Below, piece by piece: positions 52,542 through 60,217 of a stretch of DNA of 64,000 bases. Position numbers and translations under genes: made by a program. Each line of letters begins with the position of its first letter. The stretch's first letter is position 1. Source of the stretch: Nakamurella leprariae (GTDB lineage: Bacteria; Actinomycetota; Actinomycetes; Mycobacteriales; Nakamurellaceae); NCBI RefSeq assembly GCF_016918035.1, contig NZ_JAERWK010000008.1, positions 248,001 through 312,000 on the forward strand, written 5' to 3'. Below the pieces are notes generated by a model. The model worked only from the letters and a program-made list of their open reading frames with translations, did no database searches and was not told the DNA's origin.

Positions 52542-54314
52542 ATGTCTCCACTCGCCGACACCGACGACGCCGCTCCTCCGGCGCCATCCGTCGAGCTGCT
52601 GGCGAGCGTGATGGCGACCGTCCCGCGCCGACTCAGTGGCGCGAAACTGGTCGCCGCCGTCCGCGACTGCGAGCGGCTCACCTCGTGGCTCGCCGGTCAT
52701 CGGACCCGACTGCTCGCCGATCTCGCCCGCCCCGGCCGCGCGGGCGAGATGACCGGGCTGGTGCAGCAGGTGGCCGACGAGTTGACCGCCGGCGGCCGCA
52801 CCGACCTCGACCCCGAGGTGCTGGGCGGGATGGTGGCGGATCACGCCGCCGACCTGGCCGCGGCCGAGATCGGCGCCGCTCTGCACCTGTCGCCGCTCAC
52901 GGCCCGGCCGCGGGTCGACCGTACGGTCGAACTGGTCACCGAGCTCCCGCAGACCCTGGCCGCACTGGAGCTGGGTCAGATCGACCGGGCGCGGGCCGGT
53001 GTCATCGCCGACGCCACGGCCGGGCTCACCCCCGAGCAACGCGCGTCGGTCGAGGACGCCGTCCTGCCCAAGGCCACTACCCGGACGCCCGGCCGGTTGC
53101 GGCCGATCGTCGACCGGGCGGCCATCGCAGTCGACCCCGAGTGCGCCGAGCGGCGGGCCCGGAAGGCGCGCACCGGTCGGGAGGTGGCCGTCACGGCCGC
53201 GTCGGACGGCATGGCGTTCCTCCGGGCGCACCTGCCCGCCGAGGCCGCCGCCACGGTGATGACGCTCCTCGATCTGCTGGCGCACCGGCCCGATCCGCTC
53301 GGCGCTCCCCTGCCCGGCGACCCGCAGCCGCCCGGTAGCGCCGCGCTGCCCGACCGGCGGACCATCGGCGCCCGACGCGCCGACGCTCTCACCGATCTCT
53401 GCGACGCCCTGCTGACCCGCGGGCACGTCGACCTCCGGCGTCCGGACGGCCACGATCCTGACGCTGACCGGGCCACCCGGAGTTGGCAGGGGCGCCGGCC
53501 GCACCTGGTCGTCACCATGGGTCTGTCCACCCTGGCCGGGCTCGACAGCCTGCCGGGCGAACTCACCGGTCACGGCGTCATCACGGCCGAGGTGGCGCGG
53601 TCGCTGGCTGAGTCGGCCGGATCGCTGACCGTCGTCCCCGTCGATCCGCCGACCGGCACCGCCGTCGGGGTCGGTGACCGCAGCGTCATCCGCTACCGAC
53701 CCGGGCAGCAGGTGCGCGATCGAGTGCTCACCGCCCAGGACACCTGCCGCTTCCCGGGCTGCCGCCAGTCGAGCCGACGCTGCGACCTGGACCACGTCCT
53801 CGAGTTCGACCACTCATCTCCGGCCGAGGGCGGACCCACGGACGAGACGAACCTCATCCCGCTGTGCCGTCGTCACCATCGCCTCAAGACGTTCACCCTG
53901 TGGCGTCCCCTCCCGGCCGATCTGGACGGCGCAGCGGCGCACCGTCGGCCACCGTCCGAACGCCTGCCGCTCGGCGTCATCGTCTGGAGCACCCCGACCG
54001 GCGGCCGGCACACCGTGCCCGCCCGCGAGTTCACCCTGCCCGGGGAACTGACCGACCCGAGCCTCGGTCGCCGCACCTGGTCGACCTTGACCGCCGACGG
54101 TGCCGATGGTGCCGATGGTGGCGACGGTGGCCTCGACGACCTGGTCGGTCTCGTGCCGGCCGAGCCGATCGGACCCGACGGGCCGGTGACGGACGAGCAG
54201 CCTCGGGTCGTCCTCGACCCGGCACCGGCCGTGGGCACCTCGCTGCTCGACCAGCTGGCCGGACCCGGCACCGGCACCCCGCCACCGGAACAGCTCGATG
54301 ACTGCCCGTTCTGA
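52542..54314 (+). CDS. DUF222/HNH endonuclease-domain protein (13E12 family)
   Basis: 590 residues. The N-terminal two thirds is DUF222 (for example ELGQIDRARAGVIADATAGL and KATTRTPGRLRPIVDRAAIA). From about residue 400 comes an HNH nuclease motif: CRFPGCRQSSRRCDLDHVLE, then EGGPTDETNLIPLCRRHHR, with DH, N and HH. This is the 13E12-type repeat family known in mycobacterial prophage-like and mobile regions; function unproven. ATG 52542 comes six bases after TATGAT (52530-52535), probably leaderless. The Gly/Asp-rich repeat (GADGADGGDGG) is near the C-terminus. Confidence 0.92.
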   Translation: MSPLADTDDAAPPAPSVELLASVMATVPRRLSGAKLVAAVRDCERLTSWLAGHRTRLLADLARPGRAGEMTGLVQQVADELTAGGRTDLDPEVLGGMVADHAADLAAAEIGAALHLSPLTARPRVDRTVELVTELPQTLAALELGQIDRARAGVIADATAGLTPEQRASVEDAVLPKATTRTPGRLRPIVDRAAIAVDPECAERRARKARTGREVAVTAASDGMAFLRAHLPAEAAATVMTLLDLLAHRPDPLGAPLPGDPQPPGSAALPDRRTIGARRADALTDLCDALLTRGHVDLRRPDGHDPDADRATRSWQGRRPHLVVTMGLSTLAGLDSLPGELTGHGVITAEVARSLAESAGSLTVVPVDPPTGTAVGVGDRSVIRYRPGQQVRDRVLTAQDTCRFPGCRQSSRRCDLDHVLEFDHSSPAEGGPTDETNLIPLCRRHHRLKTFTLWRPLPADLDGAAAHRRPPSERLPLGVIVWSTPTGGRHTVPAREFTLPGELTDPSLGRRTWSTLTADGADGADGGDGGLDDLVGLVPAEPIGPDGPVTDEQPRVVLDPAPAVGTSLLDQLAGPGTGTPPPEQLDDCPF

Positions 54315-54360
54315 TCGCCGCTCCGGGTCCAGCCGGAGCACTGCGAGGGCAGCTGTAACC

Positions 54361-55784
54361 GGCTCTTCGCAGATGAGGGTGTAGGGGTGGGCGGCGTGGC
54401 GGTGTCGGGGTGAGGGTCGAGGTCCTCCGAGGATGAAGGTTCCTACACCGCTTTCCTGGAAGACCTCGACGTGGTTGACGCTACCTTTGCTGCCCCTGAT
54501 GTGACGACGTTCGCCCGGCTGGATGGCCTGGGCCTGCAGGTCATCGGCCAGTTCCTGGAACCGGACGCGGCCGTGCTGGCGTGCCGGGTGAGCGCCCCGG
54601 ACGATCGGTGTCGGGGTTGTGGTGGGCAGGGCCGGCCGCGGGACACGGTGCTGCGGCGGTTGGCGCACGAACCGCTGGGGTGGCGACCCACGGTGCTGCT
54701 GGTCACGATCCGCCGGTACCGATGCCAAGCCTGCCGCCTGGTGTGGCGGCAGGACACCACCCTGGCGGCCGAGCCGCGGGCGGTGCTGTCCCGTGGCGGC
54801 CTGCGGTGGGCGTTGCAGGGCCTGGTCGTGGGCCACTTGAGCATCGCGAGAATCGCCGAAGGGTTGAATGTCTCGTGGAACACCGCCAACGCGGCAGTGC
54901 CGACCGAGGGTCGGCGGGTGCTGATCGGTGACCCGACCCGCTTCGACGGGGTGCGGGTGATCGGGGTCGACGAGCACGTCTGGCGGCACGGCCGCCGCGG
55001 CGACCGGTTCGTCACGGTCATCATCGATCTGACCCCGGTCCGCGACGGGACCGGACCGGCGCGGCTGCTGGACATGATCGAAGGCCGCTCCACCAGCGCG
55101 TTCACCACCTGGCTCACCCGACGGGACCAGGCATGGCGCGACGGCGTCGAGGTGGTCGCGATGGACGGATTCACCGGCTTCAAGACCGCCACCACGGCGC
55201 AGCTCCCGGACGCGACCGCGGTGATGGACCCGTTCCACGTCGTCCGCTTGGCCGGTGAAGCACTCGAGCGATGCCGGCAACGCGTGCAACAGGACACCCT
55301 GGGCCACCGCGGCCGGACCGGCGACCCCCTGTACGCCGCACGCCGGACCCTGCACACCGGCGCCGACCTGCTCACCGACCGGCAACGCGCCCGGATCCAG
55401 GCAGTGTTCGCCGTCGACGAGCACGTCGAGGTCAAAGCGACCTGGGGGATCTACCAGCGCGTCGTGGCCGCCTATCGGCACCCGAACAAGCTCACCGGCA
55501 AGACCCGTCTGCGCGCCGTGATCCACACCGTGAGCAGCGGCGTCCCACCCGAGCTGACCGAGATCCGACGCCTGGGACGAACCCTGGCCCGCCGCGCCGC
55601 GGACGTCCTGGCCTACTTCGACCGGCCCGGCACCAGCAACGGACCCACCGAAGCCATCAACGGCCGACCGGAACACCTCCGCGGCACCGCCCTCGGATTC
55701 CGCAACCTGACCAACTACATCGCCCGCAGCCTCCTGGAGACCGGCGGGTTCAGACCCGGACTACACCTTCGATTGCGATGAGCC
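54361..55784 (+). mobile_element. ISL3-family insertion sequence with 8-bp target duplication
   Basis: Complete IS of 1424 bp. Imperfect 24-base terminal repeats match at 19 positions (left 54361-54384, starting GGCTCTTCGC; right 55761-55784, ending GCGATGAGCC). Target duplication CTGTAACC flanks it exactly (54353-54360 and 55785-55792). The transposase stop codon lies inside the right repeat. Intact ends, intact duplication and an intact gene suggest a recent insertion. It is at the border between high-GC sequence and the AT-richer stretch. Confidence 0.96.
54471..55781 (+). CDS. ISL3-family DDE transposase
   Basis: 436 residues. N-terminal zinc ribbon (CRGCGG, CQAC) and helix-turn-helix (LSIARIAEGLNVSWNTANAA) precede the DDE core: Asp in VIGVDEHVWRHGRRGDRFVT, Asp in VVAMDGFTGFKTATTAQLPD, and the final Glu in PTEAINGRPEHLRGTALGFR. 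Full length, no frameshift. GTG start at 54471. Confidence 0.96.
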   Translation: MVDATFAAPDVTTFARLDGLGLQVIGQFLEPDAAVLACRVSAPDDRCRGCGGQGRPRDTVLRRLAHEPLGWRPTVLLVTIRRYRCQACRLVWRQDTTLAAEPRAVLSRGGLRWALQGLVVGHLSIARIAEGLNVSWNTANAAVPTEGRRVLIGDPTRFDGVRVIGVDEHVWRHGRRGDRFVTVIIDLTPVRDGTGPARLLDMIEGRSTSAFTTWLTRRDQAWRDGVEVVAMDGFTGFKTATTAQLPDATAVMDPFHVVRLAGEALERCRQRVQQDTLGHRGRTGDPLYAARRTLHTGADLLTDRQRARIQAVFAVDEHVEVKATWGIYQRVVAAYRHPNKLTGKTRLRAVIHTVSSGVPPELTEIRRLGRTLARRAADVLAYFDRPGTSNGPTEAINGRPEHLRGTALGFRNLTNYIARSLLETGGFRPGLHLRLR

Positions 55785-56615
55785 CTGTAACCGCTAACAC
55801 AGATTACGGAGCGTTTTAGTCCGGACCGAATTCGTTGACGACTCCCTGGCTAAACCGATCGCCGCCTTGAGCAACGTTGACTGATCGCGCGATGATGTTA
55901 GTGTAGACGATTTGCGCAACAACGGTCACCGGCGGCTTTTCTGTGTCGTTGAAGATGGCCACCCCCGGGCAACCTTTTTCAAGGGCGAGGGCAAAGTTGA
56001 GCAAGCGAGTCCGGACTTGATCGACAAAATTCATACTTGATTCACCGTGACCACTCACTGGGCGTCGAGATGAGCTGCTTCCCAAAGTCTTATGTTGCCG
56101 GTCGGCGTCATCGTATTCACAGTCGCGACGAAGTTAGCGGGCCAGGATTGATCACCAGGTCTCGTGGTTCGCCAACTGCGAGACCTTCAGTTGTGCGATC
56201 GGCTGCGGAAATATGCTGCCCCGCTGGCCCGAAGCGATCGACTTCTTCGCATGCATCCCGGCTGACGTCGACCAACCGACGCCTATGCGGCAGTGCTTCG
56301 ACCAGGAATCGAACATTCGGGTTCTAGGCCGAAACGATTGTAGGCCAGCTTGGCCGCGATTGTAGTAATCGATCGGGCGTCTCGCGTCGAGCGTCGAGTA
56401 TCACCGCGACGGCGTTGCCGCTCGGGCCGCGAACTGCTTGTACACCGCGGGCAAGCGGTCGAACGCCGCAAGGCGCAGTGCCTGGCGTCAACAACCGTGA
56501 CCTGGTAGTCATACGACGCGTCGATGGTGGGGCGCCACCGGCCGACCCCACAGATCAGGAGAACACACCCTGCAGCCGAGCGGGTTGGGGTGTACATCGA
56601 CTAGCCTCGGCAGTC
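55785..56615. other. AT-richer intergenic stretch after the IS, no clear large gene
   Basis: About 830 bases visibly poorer in G+C than the rest. A short minus-strand ORF (55816-56034) is listed apart. The remainder holds frame fragments on the minus strand (for instance one reading FLVEALPHRRRLVDVSRDAC, no start) that look like decayed coding sequence rather than genes. No tRNA or repeat. Confidence 0.5.
55816..56034 (-). CDS. Short hypothetical protein
   Basis: 72 residues from ATG 56034 (NFVDQVRTRLLNFALALEKG at the start; VIYTNIIARSVNVAQ-type hydrophobic middle). The codon use is not that of neighbouring high-GC genes. There is only a weak ribosome site and no recognised family. Possibly a remnant. 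The frame runs 17 codons further upstream. Confidence 0.35.
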   Translation of the reverse strand: MNFVDQVRTRLLNFALALEKGCPGVAIFNDTEKPPVTVVAQIVYTNIIARSVNVAQGGDRFSQGVVNEFGPD

Positions 56616-57302
56616 ATGACAAGCGAGGGGAATCTTAGGTACCGCGGGCCCAGGCGTGAGGGTATAGGTCTCATCGACCGGGTCGTCTTAGATCTTAGTG
56701 ATTTAAAGTTTATCGAAGACGAACTGCGCTCAATCGGCGCGCTCGAAGTCACCAGTGATGAATACTCTGGCCGGGCAAAGTCTGTCGAGGATTTTGTCGT
56801 CGAAGGCGTCAAGAGCCTTGATTCGGTACGCTTTAGCGCCACGCCGCATCAGAAGTTTCATTCCCTGAGTGTGTCGGTGAATCGATTGTATGCCTCGGTG
56901 TACAGTTCGATGGAGGACGACCGGGCTGTTGAGGGCGTAAGGAGGGTATTGGAGGACTTCCTGCGCACGAGGGTGCGGAGATTCTACCGATTCGCCTCTG
57001 GCGTCGGGACTGCGCTCGGACTACTTGGCTTTGCGCTGTTTACGGTGGCGGGCACTCTTGTGCGGGAGGGTGATCAGCGGCCGTCGGGTGCAACGTATTG
57101 GCTACTAGGAGTCGGCGCGGTCGCCATCCTCTTGGGTGGCGGGGCGGTCCTCTATGCTAGCACGGCGAAAGGGGCAATTTGGCTCGTGCGGCGGGAGGAC
57201 CGACCGGGGTGGATCCGTCGCAACAGAGACGTCCTGACGGTTCAAGTGGTAAGCAATGTCATTGCCCTAGCCGTTGGCGTCTTCGTTGGGTCGCTATTCT
57301 AG
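56616..57302 (+). CDS. Hypothetical membrane protein with three C-terminal helices
   Basis: 228 residues from ATG 56616. A soluble N-terminal half (about 1-120, mixed alpha/beta, with LSDLKFIEDELRSIGALEVT, SVSVNRLYASVYSSMEDDRA) is followed by three hydrophobic segments (about 129-152 FASGVGTALGLLGFALFTVA; 163-188 YWLLGVGAVAILLGGGAVLY; 207-228 VSNVIALAVGVFVGSLF). ATG lies eight bases after TAGCCT (56602-56607), a -10 hexamer. G+C visibly lower than in the core genes, so likely acquired. No family recognised. Confidence 0.6.
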   Translation: MTSEGNLRYRGPRREGIGLIDRVVLDLSDLKFIEDELRSIGALEVTSDEYSGRAKSVEDFVVEGVKSLDSVRFSATPHQKFHSLSVSVNRLYASVYSSMEDDRAVEGVRRVLEDFLRTRVRRFYRFASGVGTALGLLGFALFTVAGTLVREGDQRPSGATYWLLGVGAVAILLGGGAVLYASTAKGAIWLVRREDRPGWIRRNRDVLTVQVVSNVIALAVGVFVGSLF

Positions 57303-57441
57303 TCGGCGACGCTCAGAACCGTCCGCGGTGGAACCTGAGTGGTCGGCAGGGGCGGCGGCGTAGCCGGCGCCACCCCCTACCTTCTCGGCATGAGGGCCTC
57401 TCGCCCGGTCCCTCTGTTGCTTACCGCATGGCTGCGGGAGC

Positions 57442-57809
57442 GTGATCAACGCGATCTCGTCGACTCGGGGTTCATTGGCAATCTTCGTGATCGCCAATGG
57501 CCTGGCCGGACCCGACGGGCCACCGATTCCCGTGCTCGAGGCCTGGTCTCAAACTGTTCGGTCGGAACGATTGATGCGAGCCCGGTCCGTCGTTCGACTG
57601 CTCCCACAGCTACGCCGTGCTCTGGCTTCGCCGACGACGCCATCTACGTGATACTCGGACTCCACGAGTCACTGTCGTTGGACGAGAACTCGACCGCGCT
57701 CGAGCAAGAGCATCAACGGGCTCGTGAGCGCTACATCGAGATGACGCCGCAATATGCCGGCGTGGTCGGAGCGGTCCGCGCGGCGGGCGAGTATCCGCGG
57801 CCTGAGTGA
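57442..57809 (+). pseudogene. Possible frameshifted hypothetical gene
   Basis: Two adjacent open frames look like one gene split by a frameshift near 57630-57645. The first (GTG 57442) reads ...VVRLLPQLRRALAS; the second, in another frame, continues ADDAIYVILGLHESLSLDEN and ends with GEYPRPE at 57809. Both have high-GC third positions and joined they make a smooth helical protein of about 120 residues. Sequencing error is an alternative. No family. Confidence 0.45.
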
Positions 57810-58069
57810 AGGGCTGCGGGTCTGGCGTCGAGGAATCACCGTCACCGCCCCCCCCCTCGCGGGCGTGATCGCGACGCTGCGCGACTGAGGGTGCGTTAGT
57901 ACCTAACGAGCCGACCACGTCGATGACTGGCTGATGTCCGCAACTCGTATCAGAAACAGCCCCGTCTGGTGCTGGCGAGGTCGTCTACAACACTCGGCCA
58001 CTCTAGGAGTTGTCCCAGGCAACGTTGTAACGATACACGTGTCCGGAGCTTCGTCGTGGTAACGGGGGT

Positions 58070-58690
58070 TTGCGAAACGTTCGCGCGGAGACGATCGGCT
58101 ACGGACGCGTTCAACCCGGCACCAGCATCCCCAGTCGCAGCAGGACGCACTGGAGGCGGGCCGACTGTGAGCAGGTGTTCATCGACCTGGCGAGCGGCAA
58201 GCTGGCACACCGGCCCGAACTGGATGCCGCCCTTCGATCCGCACGGACGGGGGACCAGCTCGTCGTGACCAAGCTTGACCGCCTCGGCCGATCCCTCGAG
58301 CACCTGATCGAGCTGGCCAACGTCCTGCAGCGGGAGCGGATCGCGCTCGTGGTGCTCGATCAGGGCATCGACACCTCGACCGCGGTCGGCCGGATGTCCT
58401 TCCAGATCCTGGAAGCGATCGCCGAGTTCGAGCACTCCCTGATGGGTGAGCGCACCCGCGACGGCCTGGCCGCGGCTCGGGCCCGCGGCCGCACGGGTGG
58501 TCGGAAGGCCAAGCTCGGGGCGCGGCAGGTCCGGCTCGCCCGCGAGATGTACGACCAGGTCGACTACCAGGGCCGCAACCGATACACCGTCGCCGAGATC
58601 GCCGCCGAGATCGCCGCCGAGTTCGGCGTCAACCGGCCCACGATCTACCGGTACCTTGACGTCGACACACCTGTTCCGGCTGGTCGATGA
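58070..58690 (+). pseudogene. Serine recombinase (resolvase/invertase), N-terminus frameshifted
   Basis: Resolvase of the Tn3/Hin type. The domain core is intact: ASGKLAHRPELDAALRSART, GDQLVVTKLDRLGRSLEHL, IDTSTAVGRMSFQILEAIAE, SLMGERTRDGLAAARARGR, and C-terminal DNA-binding helix-turn-helix (TVAEIAAEIAAEFGVNRPT). But the conserved N-terminus YxRVST reads YGRVQP: the catalytic Ser is missing. In the -1 frame the same bases read STRHQHPQSQQDALEAG, which is the expected sequence. So a one-base loss at about 58110-58112 and a second shift near 58160 have disrupted the gene. Confidence 0.8.
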
Positions 58691-58762
58691 CCACACCCGA
58701 CAACGTCCCCTCGTCGGTGTTGGAGCCATCGCAGGGGAGCGCCTCAACCCAGACCTGAGCGG

Positions 58763-59065
58763 TTGGTCTGGTTCGCGATCATCCACCTCGGTGACACGGC
58801 TCTATTGGTGCTGCCGACGGGCTTCCTCTGGTACGGGGCACCGGCCATCGGGGCTCGCGCGGGCTGGTCGGTCGAGGACCCGACCGCCAACGACGGCGAG
58901 GAGTACACCGGCGTGCCGTTGGGGTTGGTCGGGTGGGCGATAGTGATGGCGATGACGGCCGGCCTCGTTGCCTGGCTCTTCTCCCAGAACGGCCCGCTGG
59001 AATGCCGTTCCGGCGCCCTGTGTTGGCACCCGTCGGAGCCCACGACGCTCCAGGGGTACGGCTGA
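58763..59065 (+). CDS. Hypothetical membrane protein, possibly truncated
   Basis: 100 residues if it begins at TTG 58763. Two hydrophobic segments (WFAIIHLGDTALLVLPTGFL, then VPLGLVGWAIVMAMTAGLVA) with a short acidic loop. No ATG or GTG in frame between the upstream stop (58688) and this point and no ribosome site, so the true N-terminus may have been lost, perhaps when the recombinase region was inserted. Function unknown. It ends 32 bases before lplA. Confidence 0.45.
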   Translation: MVWFAIIHLGDTALLVLPTGFLWYGAPAIGARAGWSVEDPTANDGEEYTGVPLGLVGWAIVMAMTAGLVAWLFSQNGPLECRSGALCWHPSEPTTLQGYG

Positions 59066-59097
59066 CCGGGACCGCCGGAGAAGAACGGGAGCACGAG

Positions 59098-60159
59098 ATG
59101 CGCGGGTCGTACAAGGTGCCGGGCGGCAAGCTGGTCGTCGCCGACGTCGAGGTGACGGACGGGCGGCTCCAGCGGGTGAGCATCTCCGGCGACTTCTTCC
59201 TCGAGCCGGACGAGGCGCTGGTCCGGATCGACCAGGCCCTCACCGGCCTGACCGAGGTCAGTGACGTCGCCACGCTGACCGCGGCGATCCAGCTGGCCCT
59301 GGCTCCGGACGTGGCCGGCCCGGTCGAGATGGTCGGCTTCGGACCGGAGTCGGTGGCCATCGCCGTGCGGCGTGCGCTCGGCCGCGCCACCAGCTGGCAG
59401 GACCACGACTTCCAGCTCATCCGCACCGGCCCGCAGCACCCGGCCATGCAGATGGCCCTGGACGAGGTCATCGCCCGGCAGGTCGGCGACGGCCTCCGGC
59501 CGCCCAACCTGCGGATCTGGGAGTGGGCCTCCAACGCGGTGATCATCGGCTCGTTCCAGTCGCTGTCCAACGAGGTGGACCTGGTCGCCGCGGCCCGGCA
59601 CGACGTGACCGTGGTCCGGCGCATCTCCGGCGGCGGCGCCATGTTCGTCGAGCCGGGCAACACCATCACCTACTCCCTCGTGGTGCCGGGGTCGCTGGTG
59701 GAGGGGCTGTCCTTCGCCGCGTCCTACGCCTTCCTGGACGACTGGGTGCTCGGTGCGCTGGCCGAGCTCGGCATCCAGGCCCGGTACGTGCCGCTCAACG
59801 ACATCGCCTCACCGACGGGCAAGATCGCCGGCGCGGCCCAGAAGCGGCTGGCCAACGGAGCGGTGCTGCACCACGTGACCATGTCGTACGACATCGACGC
59901 CGACAAGATGCTCGACGTGCTCCGGATCGGTCGGGAGAAGCTGTCCGACAAGGGCATCACGAGCGCCAACAAGCGGGTGGACCCGTTGCGCTCGCAGACC
60001 GGGATGAGCCGGGAGACGATCATCGCGGCGTTCATCGAGTACTTCCGCGGGCGGTACGGCCTCACCGAGGTGGACGTCGACGATGCGACGCTGACCACGG
60101 CCCGGGCCCTGGCGGACAGCAAGTTCGAGACGGAGGCGTGGACCGCGCGGGTGCCGTGA
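59098..60159 (+). CDS. lplA: Lipoate-protein ligase A family
   Basis: 353 residues. An N-terminal small domain (about 1-90, KVPGGKLVVADVEVTDGRLQ) precedes the large ligase domain with RRISGGGAMFVEPGNTITYS and the catalytic Lys region SPTGKIAGAAQKRLANGAVL. In E. coli LplA the small domain is C-terminal; here the order is reversed, as in some archaeal and actinobacterial proteins. It attaches lipoate to dehydrogenase E2 or GcvH. ATG 59098 after ACGGGAGC. Lies beside but not in the accessory segment. Confidence 0.9.
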   Translation: MRGSYKVPGGKLVVADVEVTDGRLQRVSISGDFFLEPDEALVRIDQALTGLTEVSDVATLTAAIQLALAPDVAGPVEMVGFGPESVAIAVRRALGRATSWQDHDFQLIRTGPQHPAMQMALDEVIARQVGDGLRPPNLRIWEWASNAVIIGSFQSLSNEVDLVAAARHDVTVVRRISGGGAMFVEPGNTITYSLVVPGSLVEGLSFAASYAFLDDWVLGALAELGIQARYVPLNDIASPTGKIAGAAQKRLANGAVLHHVTMSYDIDADKMLDVLRIGREKLSDKGITSANKRVDPLRSQTGMSRETIIAAFIEYFRGRYGLTEVDVDDATLTTARALADSKFETEAWTARVP

Positions 60160-60217
60160 TCGGGGTTCACAGCCTTCGCTCACAGCGTCGTCACATGGAG
60201 TCAGCCACCGTGACGCA

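Noticed and set aside
56290-56345. TGTTCGATTCC-like T-loop suggesting a tRNA on the minus strand
   Set aside because: No matching acceptor, D or anticodon stems could be built around it, and the T-stem does not pair.
54315-58762. A defence island or toxin-antitoxin system beside the IS
   Set aside because: I found no nuclease, ATPase, toxin or antitoxin motifs among the intact genes; only one unknown membrane protein stands out, which is not enough to claim a system.
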